From assembly GCA_938016235.1 (NCBI GenBank), contig CALLPU010000014.1, forward strand, positions 1 to 9,189: 9,189 bases of DNA. The letters are read 5' to 3'. A program made the translations under genes and the position numbers. Every line of letters begins with the position of its first letter. The first letter of the stretch is position 1. The stretch comes from an uncultured Granulosicoccus sp. (lineage in GTDB: Bacteria; Pseudomonadota; Gammaproteobacteria; Granulosicoccales; Granulosicoccaceae). A model generated the notes under the pieces. It made no database searches and was not told the origin of the DNA. It worked only from the letters and a program-made list of their open reading frames with translations. Of the stretch, positions 1 to 7,217 are shown piece after piece.

Positions 1-1
1 G

Positions 2-292
2 GTATCGTTGTTGAACGATGCCGGATTTCCCGCCGGCCCGGTTCTGTCCATAACGGATATGCACAAGAACCCTCAAACCATTGCACGGGACATGGTGCCC
101 GACGTGCATCACCCGGTAGCCGGTTGCATCAACACTCTCGGTTTACCCGTAAAATTTCATGCAACACCGGGCGGTGTGCATCGCGCGGCACCGGTGCTGG
201 GGCAGCATACTGAAGAGGTGCTTGGAGAAGCGGGTTACGATGCAGACGCCATTGAAGCTTTGGCAGAGGCCGGGGCCATTACGCGGGGTTAA
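2..292 (+). CDS. CaiB/BaiF family III CoA-transferase, C-terminal end (5' partial)
   Basis: Only the last ~96 residues are visible; the frame is open to the left edge, so the gene begins outside the window and the TTG at position 8 is not a real start. The text matches the C-terminal part of CaiB/BaiF (family III) CoA-transferases: a GFPAGPV stretch, then DMHKNPQTIARDMV, HPVAG, GLPVKFHATPG and the closing LGQHTEEVLGEAGY block. These enzymes move CoA between an acyl-CoA and a free carboxylic acid in the cytoplasm; known substrates include carnitine, formate/oxalate and bile acids. The catalytic aspartate lies in the missing N-terminal part and cannot be checked, and the substrate cannot be assigned. 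The gene ends at TAA and converges on the BCCT transporter gene, with 183 bases between the two stop codons. Family assignment is confident; any link to the neighbouring catabolic cluster is inference. Confidence 0.87.
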   Translation, partial: VSLLNDAGFPAGPVLSITDMHKNPQTIARDMVPDVHHPVAGCINTLGLPVKFHATPGGVHRAAPVLGQHTEEVLGEAGYDADAIEALAEAGAITRG

Positions 293-361
293 CGGGCACT
301 GTGCAGCGATGCAATACGCTATTCCGATTACACACGTATGCGATGGCTACCTTGCCCACGC

Positions 362-442
362 ATCCTGTTTATCATGATCTGACCGGCGACTCGTCAGGCA
401 CTCACCCTCCTCAGGGTAAGTGCCATAGCCGTCAGACAGGAT
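362..442. repeat. Nested inverted repeat in a convergent intergenic region, possible bidirectional terminator
   Basis: The 183-base gap between the CoA-transferase and the BCCT gene holds no credible gene but folds well. The inner hairpin pairs GGCACT (397-402) with AGTGCC (419-424) and ACCCT (404-408) with AGGGT (413-417), with one C/A mismatch and a four-base loop. Around it TCTGAC-C-GGC (378-387) pairs with GCCGTCAGA (428-436) with one bulged base, and ATCCTGT (362-368) pairs with ACAGGAT (436-442), sharing one base with the middle arm. The position between two converging genes fits a bidirectional terminator, but neither strand has a T-run after the stem, so classical intrinsic termination is not shown. 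Confidence 0.55.
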
Positions 443-475
443 ATTTCGATATATGGCGTATGCCGTTTATTAGCC

Positions 476-2341
476 TCACGATCCACTAACCGTTGCCGCT
501 GGTTTGACAAGTGTGCCGGCCTTGTCTCGTAAGTTATCGCGATATAGCGCCTTGGCGAGAGAGATCATCATCAGCACCATGACTATGGTGAAAGGCAGCG
601 CACCGATTATCATGGCGTTTTGCAATGCGCCGAACGGATCGGAATCTGCTCCACTGTTACCTGCAATGATCAACGCACCGATGACACTGGTTAAAATCAA
701 ACCCCAGATTATTCGGTGTTTTACTCCCGTTTCTTGCTCACCGCCTGACATGATCGTATTCATCACCAGAATGCCAGAGTCAGCTGAAGTCACCAGAAAC
801 GTCATGATCAGAACGACGCACATAATCGTCAAGCCTGTGAGGAAAGCCCCTGAAATCATCTGGCCTAGTGTGACGAACAGCTTGGCCGTGTTAGAAGCTC
901 CGATAATGATGCCCTCGGCAGCGCCGTTCAATTCGAGATCAATCGCTGTACCGCCCAGTATTGTCATCCATAGGAAACAGACAATGGCTGGTGCTATGAC
1001 GCAACCGACAATGAATTCGCGAATCGTTCGTCCTTTGGAAATGCGAGCCAGAAAGAGACCAACAAACGGGGAAAACGCGATCCACCACGCCCAGTAAAAG
1101 GTAGTCCAGGCAGATTGCCAGGCAAACTGACGGCCCGGATTACCTGCGGCATAGAGAGACGCGGCGAGATCATCTGAACCTTCAAGGGCGCTTACGGATG
1201 CAGGTAATGCATCCTTGAAGCCATCCAGTGAGCCCCAGGGGCCTGTTGCACTGCTGTATATCGATGCAATATCTTCTGCTGGCAAGCTTTGGGCTACGGC
1301 GGGTAAGCTGGCAGAAAAAGCGTCGGCTGATTGCGGCGCATAAGCACCAAAAGACATTTGGAAGAAATGCAGGATGTAATCAACCAGGCCGGTGCCGAAC
1401 TGGGTCATGGCAAACAGGAAGGATCCAAAAAATACAAACGTCAACAGCAATATGATCGACATGACCAGATTCAGGTTAGACAGGTACTTGATGCCTCTTC
1501 CAACCCCGGATACCGCTGAAATGATCGACAGAGACATGATGAGTAGTAAGGCTGCCAAGAGCCCAACGGTGCTGGGCTTTGGGGCCTCTGTGTCACCGTT
1601 CATCAGCCACTCCAGTCCGGATACGGCATAGACACCATCAACGAACTGACTGACGCCAAAACCGATGGTGACTGACACCCCCAGAATGGTAGCGACCACC
1701 CCGATCACATCAACCAGATGGCCCAGAAACCCGTTTGTCGCTGAACCCAGCAGCGGCGTCAGAGCAGAGCGAATCGTTAAAGGCATGTTGCGTGTGTAGG
1801 CGTAGTAAGCCAACGCCAATCCTGTTGTCACGTAAATAGCCCAGGCGTGGAAACCGTAGTGTAAAAATGTATAGCGATAGGCTGAGGTTACTGCCTCCTT
1901 GCTATTAGCCACAACTTCGCCGTTCAGCACAAGCGGATTGGATCCCCACAGGCCCAGTGGTTCAGCAGTTGCAAAAACCATCAAGCCTACCCCGAGACCT
2001 GCTCCAAACATCATCGAGAACCAGGAAAAGTTCGAAAACTCCGGCTTAACGCCCTCTGCGCCGAGGATTTTTTTACCGGTAGCAGGCAATAAAGCCAGGA
2101 TGAAGAGGAAGAAGGCAAATGCGCCCACAGCAATGATGTAAAACGTGTTGAAACTATGGAGCAATGTACTGTTTACAGACGTTAGCACCTCTTTGGCATT
2201 GACTGGCCAGACCAATGCCCAGATGACCAGCAGTGTCATGGCAATTTTACTGATCAGGGCTATGGGCAGGCTATAGCCTTCGTAAAACCCTGATGGGGCT
2301 TTCTGTATCTCAAGTTTCGTGAACGGTTGTTTTATTGACAT
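476..2341 (-). CDS. BCCT-family betaine/carnitine/choline-type transporter
   Basis: This 621-residue integral membrane protein belongs to the betaine-carnitine-choline transporter family, secondary carriers for quaternary ammonium and related zwitterions. It has the glycine-rich GAGLGVGLM segment followed by TAEPLGLW (residues ~113-132), which corresponds to the unwound third helix, and the signature FYWAWWIAFSPFVG followed by LARISKGRTIREF (residues ~415-443). VTSADS (517-522) keeps the Thr-Ser pair that binds Na+ in BetP, so Na+ coupling is likely. Two oddities stand out. Residues ~331-405 form a long polar loop before the signature helix, about 50 residues longer than I recall in BetP. The third tryptophan of the BetP cation box (WWISW) is Phe423 here. 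Both hydrophilic ends are short, unlike the long C-terminal osmosensing tail of BetP, so a nutrient-uptake role is more likely than osmotic regulation. The gene is last in the cluster; its ATG follows an unusual tandem repeat. Confidence 0.95.
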   Translation of the reverse strand: MSIKQPFTKLEIQKAPSGFYEGYSLPIALISKIAMTLLVIWALVWPVNAKEVLTSVNSTLLHSFNTFYIIAVGAFAFFLFILALLPATGKKILGAEGVKPEFSNFSWFSMMFGAGLGVGLMVFATAEPLGLWGSNPLVLNGEVVANSKEAVTSAYRYTFLHYGFHAWAIYVTTGLALAYYAYTRNMPLTIRSALTPLLGSATNGFLGHLVDVIGVVATILGVSVTIGFGVSQFVDGVYAVSGLEWLMNGDTEAPKPSTVGLLAALLLIMSLSIISAVSGVGRGIKYLSNLNLVMSIILLLTFVFFGSFLFAMTQFGTGLVDYILHFFQMSFGAYAPQSADAFSASLPAVAQSLPAEDIASIYSSATGPWGSLDGFKDALPASVSALEGSDDLAASLYAAGNPGRQFAWQSAWTTFYWAWWIAFSPFVGLFLARISKGRTIREFIVGCVIAPAIVCFLWMTILGGTAIDLELNGAAEGIIIGASNTAKLFVTLGQMISGAFLTGLTIMCVVLIMTFLVTSADSGILVMNTIMSGGEQETGVKHRIIWGLILTSVIGALIIAGNSGADSDPFGALQNAMIIGALPFTIVMVLMMISLAKALYRDNLRDKAGTLVKPAATVSGS

Positions 2342-2361
2342 ATCAGGTTCTCAGGTTCCTC
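2342..2361 (-). promoter_or_regulatory. Leader of the BCCT gene: tandem 8-base repeat separating a GAGG from the start codon
   Basis: On the minus strand the ATG at 2341 is preceded by GAGG, then two perfect tandem copies of GAACCTGA (2351-2358 and 2343-2350) and one T. The first copy shares its initial G with the GAGG. The best Shine-Dalgarno-like match, GAGG (2361-2358), therefore lies 16 bases from the ATG, which is too far; with one repeat copy it would be 8 bases away. A weaker GAG (2352-2350) formed at the repeat junction sits 8 bases from the ATG and may serve instead. Confidence 0.5.
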
Positions 2362-2373
2362 TATCTAAGTTTA

Positions 2374-2387
2374 CCGCCGCTCGGCGG
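2374..2387. repeat. GC-rich perfect inverted repeat between the DUF3726-like gene and the BCCT gene
   Basis: CCGCCG-CT-CGGCGG is a six-base perfect inverted repeat with a two-base centre, in the 92-base gap upstream of the transporter gene. In RNA it would form a short five-pair stem with a four-base loop. It is not followed by a T-run in the direction of transcription, so it is not an intrinsic terminator. It might affect transcript stability or mark a separate promoter region for the transporter, but nothing further is shown. Confidence 0.4.
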
Positions 2388-2433
2388 CTCTGGAGTTTGA
2401 GATACCTTGTCGGTACCTCTGGCAGGTCGGCTA

Positions 2434-3081
2434 TCAATCGTTACCATCCAACCCGGCCCCTGCACCTGATGCTCGAGATTCTGCGGTTGCTGGTGCATAG
2501 GTTCGGTGTGCGAATCGTGACAGGCGTTTCCAGCTCATGTCGTCGATCTCTCCGCGATAGACAGAAATGATTAGGTTCGTCATGTCGCCTCCACAAACGC
2601 TGGTTAGTCTGGCAGTGTGTTCTGCGGTCAATGCGTCTGAATTGCCTTGCACACTCAGCGTACGCCCATCGGTTGTCAAACAGACGTCGTCCCAAAAAAT
2701 TTGAACAGACTGGTTCCGCGATAGAGCAGCAGTACTGGCAAAAGGCACGATCAGCAATGGTTGAGTGACATCGTGCATGACAATGTCTTCGCCACCCAGT
2801 AGATGATTAGCACAATCACTCATCGCAGCACCTGCGATGATCGGGCTCATGCGGCCAAGCGGCGCAGACCATGCACCGGACAACGATACAGGCGCGACGT
2901 CGCTGAAGCGTATTCTGTCGTTCAACTCCAGTAATGAGGCAAGCAGTTTCGGGCCGGGTAATCCATAGGAAGCGAGCCATCTGGCGGCCCTGGCCGCATC
3001 CTCCGCAAGACCCCAACTCAATCCGGAGCCCCGCGCAGCACGCTTGCAGAGCGCTTCAATTTCATTTAATGAGTATTGCAT
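2434..3081 (-). CDS. DUF3726-like protein of unknown function
   Basis: This 215-residue protein looks like the DUF3726 family, recognised from memory of its two conserved ends: an N-terminal SLNEIEALCKRAARGSGLSWG followed by a helix with AARAARWLASYGLPG (residues ~4-43), and a C-terminal RFAHRTYAPAT...SRASGAGAGLDGND block (residues ~189-215). The middle is mixed and soluble-looking, with no signal peptide or membrane segment. It has four cysteines (12, 90, 134, 163) but no clear metal or nucleotide motif. The family has no function I know of. Its ATG lies inside the end of the upstream 568-residue gene (16-base overlap), which points to translational coupling and a shared task, possibly a complex. 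No strong Shine-Dalgarno precedes the ATG, in keeping with coupling. A 92-base gap separates it from the transporter gene downstream. Confidence 0.82.
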   Translation of the reverse strand: MQYSLNEIEALCKRAARGSGLSWGLAEDAARAARWLASYGLPGPKLLASLLELNDRIRFSDVAPVSLSGAWSAPLGRMSPIIAGAAMSDCANHLLGGEDIVMHDVTQPLLIVPFASTAALSRNQSVQIFWDDVCLTTDGRTLSVQGNSDALTAEHTARLTSVCGGDMTNLIISVYRGEIDDMSWKRLSRFAHRTYAPATAESRASGAGAGLDGND

Positions 3082-4772
3082 GAAGCTATCTGCTGATAGT
3101 CCGGGTATGGCCAGTGATCGGAATCACGGTTGGCAAGTTCTTCAGGGTATGGTGCGTTGCCAAACAAGCAGATTCGGACCCATCGATCTGACCGAGGATC
3201 GAAATGAATGGCACCGAAAAATGACAGCTTGCACCGCAGCATATCAATGGGAAGCAATGTGGCGCTGATGGTGTTGTCACGTATTTCAGCGTATGGGTAT
3301 TCTTCCGCCATCTGTACCCGACGCACAGTATGCCGATGTTCCGGGTGACGAAGCAGAAATTCTGCTATGGATGTGTTCTTGGGCCAGGATTGCAAGGATT
3401 CAAGAAGCAGGGCGGCATCACGCCCTGGCGAGAGTGGCTGCTCGTAGTCTTCAATGGATTCCGCACAGCGTTCACCCAGCCGCGGTTCCAGTTTTTCTGC
3501 CGATACATACCAGACGCGAGCACTGTTCTCAGGCAAACGCCAATTGATAGCAAGAGCCCAGTCATACGCTTGTAACAGGCTGTCTTTGAGATCGGCTAGT
3601 GTTTTCGTTCCATCAATCTGAATACCGACGTTGTACTCGGTTGCCATGGAATCAACCAGATCATCAACAAGATGGCCATACGGTTCCAGTAGTAATGAGT
3701 TGAGGCATTCCTGGCCTTCGGTGGTCAAACTGTTCAAAGCCCACCGATATAGACGATCCCAGGGATTATCATCGATCAGATTCTCTCTTTGCACGTGTGT
3801 CTGTAGCAAGGCAAGGTCAGACATTAGCGACTGAATTTTCGTTACTTGCCCGGGATGCACAGAGTGCCAACGCTCGGCAGAAACCAGGGAACGGTCCAGT
3901 AGTTCCCGGAAAATGGATGCTTCGCCCTGCTGGGCCGTTGAAACTCGTCGTACACGATGGATCGCCTCTTCACGCGCCGTGATCCAGTTATTGAATAACA
4001 CGGGGTGATTGAGGATGAAGGGTGCCATGCCAAGGCCTGTTGAATTACCGATTCCGATGCTTCGAGCGATATGCGAATCAAGCACTACTGCATCAGAACC
4101 TCCTCGTAGGGTCGCCATGTGTTGTACCAAATCGCGGCTAAAGCTACGCGTCAGATATACCGACAGCATCTCCAATTGAAACGGTGCAGAAAATTCGGGG
4201 CGATCTGCAATGATTTCTCGATCTGCAGCGCCAAACTTGCCGGAACCATAAACGGCGGTAGTTCGCATGAGATAGCCAACACTCGTTAATTGATCTTGAT
4301 CCGGTTGTTGACCTTTGGCGAGTGAAGACACCACGTGTTCCCACAACCTTACTGATCGATTGGCTCGTGATAATGAAAGCTCACGCTCAGTGACACGTCC
4401 GGCTTCCTGAAGTGGTACGTTTTTCGACAATCGGTCAATATCCTCAGGTGTGGGTATACCGTCAAAGAGCGTGAACGTTGAGTCCCATGCGGTTGCGATT
4501 ACTCTATCTGAGCGCTGTGTTGCGGGTATATCGTGAGCGAAGGCAATCAGCGAATAGGTGCGAACTGGCCCATGTGCGCAAAGCACCGCATGGCCCACTC
4601 CGTTACTGTCAATGTCGAAGACTGGTTGAGAGAATGTCCATTTTTCGCGCTGCATGCGCCGGGTCAGTACGCGCATGAAGGATAAGCGTGACTGATGAAA
4701 GGAACCCAGCCTCGATAGTTGCATCACTTCATGCGGTGAGCGTCGTTCTATGCTGGCGGAGGTGTCAGTCAC
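3066..4772 (-). CDS. Conserved-looking ~568-residue protein of unknown function
   Basis: I do not recognise a named family. The frame is open from a TTG at 4856, but that start would overlap the dipeptidase gene by 71 bases. I prefer the GTG at 4772 (first residues VTDTSASIERRSP), 13 bases after the dipeptidase stop, giving 568 residues; the ATG at 4820 is an alternative. None has a good Shine-Dalgarno. The protein is soluble, with no signal peptide or membrane helix. Motif-like stretches are HGPVRTYSLIAFAHD (~67-81), RVIATAWDSTFTLFDG (~90-105), ELSLSRANRSVRLW (~131-144), a glycine-containing YGSGKFGAADRE (~175-186), GIGNSTGLGMAPF (~240-252) and a C-terminal YPYAEIRDN with a KLSFFGA...DPRSDRWVRI region. 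The density of Arg, His, Asp and Trp suggests an enzyme, but no cofactor motif is convincing. Close coupling to a DUF3726-like gene suggests the two work together. I have an uncertain memory of similar proteins in other proteobacterial genomes. Confidence 0.8.
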   Translation of the reverse strand: MTDTSASIERRSPHEVMQLSRLGSFHQSRLSFMRVLTRRMQREKWTFSQPVFDIDSNGVGHAVLCAHGPVRTYSLIAFAHDIPATQRSDRVIATAWDSTFTLFDGIPTPEDIDRLSKNVPLQEAGRVTERELSLSRANRSVRLWEHVVSSLAKGQQPDQDQLTSVGYLMRTTAVYGSGKFGAADREIIADRPEFSAPFQLEMLSVYLTRSFSRDLVQHMATLRGGSDAVVLDSHIARSIGIGNSTGLGMAPFILNHPVLFNNWITAREEAIHRVRRVSTAQQGEASIFRELLDRSLVSAERWHSVHPGQVTKIQSLMSDLALLQTHVQRENLIDDNPWDRLYRWALNSLTTEGQECLNSLLLEPYGHLVDDLVDSMATEYNVGIQIDGTKTLADLKDSLLQAYDWALAINWRLPENSARVWYVSAEKLEPRLGERCAESIEDYEQPLSPGRDAALLLESLQSWPKNTSIAEFLLRHPEHRHTVRRVQMAEEYPYAEIRDNTISATLLPIDMLRCKLSFFGAIHFDPRSDRWVRICLFGNAPYPEELANRDSDHWPYPDYQQIASCNTH

Positions 4773-4785
4773 GGCGTGGCTAACT

Positions 4786-5766
4786 TTAACCCGGATTGAC
4801 GGGTACGAAATACTCTGCATAGAATCTGTACCAGTTTCCACCCATGATCGCGTCAACTTCTTCGCCGTTCATACCAACGTCTCGAAGACCACTTTCCAGG
4901 TTGCCGAAATCGCGATTGTCATTGAACCAGTCCGGCATCGCTGGAAAGCCTGACAGTGAGGCGGAACCTTCTCCGTAGTCAATCTCCCTCGTCCAGCGGC
5001 CCATTCGCATCCATTCAACGACGGAATCGGGATGGTCCTGGCATAAGTCGCTGCCGATGCCGAGATGGGCTATGCCATACTCATCTGCGGTTCGCGCAAT
5101 CATTTCGCAAAAACTGGTCAGTGTGCAATCGGACTTGTCTTTGAGGTGGTGTGGGTATATCGAAAAACCCAGCATGCCGCCATTTTCAGTGACTGCGCGA
5201 ATAACATCACTTTTCTTGTTCCTCAGGGACGGTGACCATTCAAACGGATTGGCGTGCGTAATGGCAATGGGACGCTCTGAGATATCCGATGCTTCAATGG
5301 TTGATCGATCAGCCGAGTGGCTCATGTCGATGACCAGACCCACCCGATTCATCTCCCTGATTACCTGCTTGCCCATACGGGTAATGCCTGTATCAGTGGA
5401 CTCGTAGCAGCCGGTCGACAGCAAGGATTGATTGTTATACGTTAATTGCATAAACCTGACGCCCAGGGTATGCAGAATGTCAACCAATCCGATGTCATCC
5501 TCGATAGGGCTCGGGTTCTGAAGTCCGAAGAAAATGGCAGTGCGGCCGGTTTGTCGAGCCTCGTCCACGTCACTTGCCGTGCGACCCATCATGATCAAAT
5601 CGGAATGGCGTTCAAACCATTGATTCCATTGTTCGATATTCAATACGGTTTCACGAAAATTTTCGTGATAGGCAATCGTGACATGAACGGCATTCAGGCC
5701 ACCCTCCCGCATCTGCTGAAAGATCTTCGGGGACCAGTTAGCGTATTGCAGGTTGTCGATTCGCAT
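4786..5766 (-). CDS. M19 (membrane dipeptidase/renal dipeptidase) family protein with altered metal site
   Basis: This 326-residue protein has the M19 amidohydrolase-type fold signatures: FFGLQNPSP (79-87), LGVRFMQLTYNNQ (101-113), EMNRVGLVIDMSHSADRS (138-155), ITHANPF (169-175), RNKKSD (182-187), GGMLGFSIYP (196-205), GIGSDL (236-241) and MGGNWYRFY near the end. Classical members bind two zinc ions through an N-terminal HxD, a bridging Glu and two His. Here His150, His171 and the catalytic-type Asp240 remain, but the N-terminus reads MRIDNLQYANWS with no HxD, and the Glu position appears to be Gln83. It closely resembles the bacterial subgroup annotated as dipeptidase near dimethylglycine catabolism genes in Pseudomonas (PA5396-like, from memory). 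No signal peptide or membrane anchor is present, so it is likely cytoplasmic. Ordinary dipeptidase activity is doubtful; hydrolysis or another reaction on a cluster intermediate is inferred. The ATG shares its A with the TGA of the dehydrogenase gene (TGATG), so translation is probably coupled. Confidence 0.9.
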   Translation of the reverse strand: MRIDNLQYANWSPKIFQQMREGGLNAVHVTIAYHENFRETVLNIEQWNQWFERHSDLIMMGRTASDVDEARQTGRTAIFFGLQNPSPIEDDIGLVDILHTLGVRFMQLTYNNQSLLSTGCYESTDTGITRMGKQVIREMNRVGLVIDMSHSADRSTIEASDISERPIAITHANPFEWSPSLRNKKSDVIRAVTENGGMLGFSIYPHHLKDKSDCTLTSFCEMIARTADEYGIAHLGIGSDLCQDHPDSVVEWMRMGRWTREIDYGEGSASLSGFPAMPDWFNDNRDFGNLESGLRDVGMNGEEVDAIMGGNWYRFYAEYFVPVNPG

Positions 5767-7217
5767 CAGAGCGGGGTTCCCGATGAGATATAGGCCGTCT
5801 TCACCGTTGTGTAGAATTCAGCAGCATAGCTTCCCTGTTCACGTGGTCCATACGAGCTGTCGCCACGCCCGCCAAAGGGTACGTGGTAGTCGGTACCGGC
5901 TGTGGGCAGATTGACCATGACGCATCCCGTTTTCGCATTGCGTCTGAAATGACTGGCGCGGGCCAGGTTGGTGGTCATGATGCCGGACGTGAGACCAAAC
6001 CGTGTATCGTTAACAACGGACAACGCTTCGTCGTACCCACTCACCTGAATTACAGCCGCCAACGGTGCAAACATCTCCTCCTGATTGATTTGCATGTCAT
6101 TGGTTGAACCGACAAACACGCCCGGCGACATGTAGTAACCATCGGTTGCCAACTCCAGTCTTTCGCCGCCACACAGTAACTCGGCTCCTTCGGCTTTGCC
6201 TGAATCGACGTACGCAAGGTTCTCGTTTAATTGCTGCTCGGATATCACAGGGCCCATCTGTGTACCTGATTCGAGTGCATGACCGACCTTGATGGCGTGA
6301 GCTCCAGCGACCAGTTTTTCTACAAATTCATCGTGCACCGCTGAATGCACAACCAGACGTGAAGAGGCGGTGCACTTCTGACCCGAACCACCGAATGCAC
6401 CACCCAATGCATGTGCCACTGCCAGATCAATGTCGGCATCGTCCATAACGGCAAGCGCATTTTTTGAACCCATCTCCAGCTGCACTTTTGTCAGGTTTTG
6501 AATGGCCACTGCGGCGATACTCTTGCCGACCTCTACTGAACCGGTAAAGGAGACCGCATTAATCCTTGCATTGCCTACCAGGCTTTGTCCGACCGAGCGT
6601 CCAGCACCCATGACAAGGGAGAAGAGTCCTTTGGGAATGTCCTGCCGATCGATGATTTCTGTGAGGGCGACAGCGGAAGCAGGAGTCACATTGGCTGGCT
6701 TCCACACCACCGCATTACCAAACGCCAGCGCTGGCGCAATTTTCCAGGCGGCAGTGGCTGTTGGAAAATTCCATGGCGATATGATGGCAACAACACCCAT
6801 TGCCTCTCGCCGTACATCTACTTCGATTCCATCGCGCACCGAATCGGCTGTATCACCTATCTGTCGCAGTGTTTCCGCAGCATAGTAGGTGAAGAATTGG
6901 CCAGCGCGATAGATTTCACCTTTACCTTCTGCCAGCGGTTTTCCTTCCTCTCGTGAGAGCAGCGTGCCTAACTCTTCGCAGCGATCGATCAGCTCGGTAC
7001 CTATCGCCATGAGAACCTTGTATTTTCGCTCTATACCCGAGGCCGCCCATTCAGCTTGCGCCGTGTGAGCTCGATCCAGCGTGGCTTCCAACTGTTCCAC
7101 GCTTGCCTGTGCGAATTCACCAACGACATCCGACAAGTCTGAGGGATTGCGGTTTTCTACGGTGCTGGTACCAGAAACCCAATTACCTGCGATCAGATTT
7201 AATTTTTCAGTTGTCAT
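5766..7217 (-). CDS. NAD(P)-dependent aldehyde dehydrogenase, 2-oxoglutarate-semialdehyde dehydrogenase (YcbD/KGSADH)-like
   Basis: This is a complete aldehyde dehydrogenase superfamily member of 483 residues from the ATG at 7217. A GTG at 7235 would add six residues; neither start has a clear Shine-Dalgarno, and the ATG gives the more usual N-terminus. Numbered from the ATG: PWNFP with Asn150, WKPA with Lys173, SFTGS (~223-227), the general-base Glu248 in LEMGSKN, the catalytic Cys282 in GQKCTASSR, and EMF with Glu381 and Phe383 for the nicotinamide ribose. The C-terminal block with TAGTDYHVPFGGR, SSYGPREQG and EFYTTVKTAY matches, from memory, the YcbD-like 2-oxoglutarate semialdehyde dehydrogenases, which finish hydroxyproline and some sugar-acid pathways. 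The reaction would be semialdehyde + NAD(P)+ to carboxylic acid. It is the first gene of the cluster, divergent from the LysR-type regulator. The superfamily is certain; the substrate is inference, and the other hydroxyproline-pathway genes are not seen here. Confidence 0.94.
   Translation of the reverse strand: MTTEKLNLIAGNWVSGTSTVENRNPSDLSDVVGEFAQASVEQLEATLDRAHTAQAEWAASGIERKYKVLMAIGTELIDRCEELGTLLSREEGKPLAEGKGEIYRAGQFFTYYAAETLRQIGDTADSVRDGIEVDVRREAMGVVAIISPWNFPTATAAWKIAPALAFGNAVVWKPANVTPASAVALTEIIDRQDIPKGLFSLVMGAGRSVGQSLVGNARINAVSFTGSVEVGKSIAAVAIQNLTKVQLEMGSKNALAVMDDADIDLAVAHALGGAFGGSGQKCTASSRLVVHSAVHDEFVEKLVAGAHAIKVGHALESGTQMGPVISEQQLNENLAYVDSGKAEGAELLCGGERLELATDGYYMSPGVFVGSTNDMQINQEEMFAPLAAVIQVSGYDEALSVVNDTRFGLTSGIMTTNLARASHFRRNAKTGCVMVNLPTAGTDYHVPFGGRGDSSYGPREQGSYAAEFYTTVKTAYISSGTPL

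Noticed and set aside
301..489. Small plus-strand open frame in the gap after the CoA-transferase
   Set aside because: Its translation shows no family features, it has no good ribosome binding site, and it runs through the inverted repeat, which explains the region better.
504..1097. Open frame of 197 codons on the plus strand inside the BCCT gene
   Set aside because: It is antisense to a clearly conserved transporter, its translation resembles no protein, and it has no sign of a membrane or domain pattern of its own.
5446..5793. Plus-strand open frame of 115 codons opposite the M19-like gene
   Set aside because: It is antisense to a conserved gene and spans the TGATG junction of two real genes; no protein similarity is apparent.
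6502..6956. Two overlapping plus-strand open frames (127 and 123 codons) opposite the aldehyde dehydrogenase
   Set aside because: They are shadows of the well-supported dehydrogenase reading frame, which contains all catalytic motifs.
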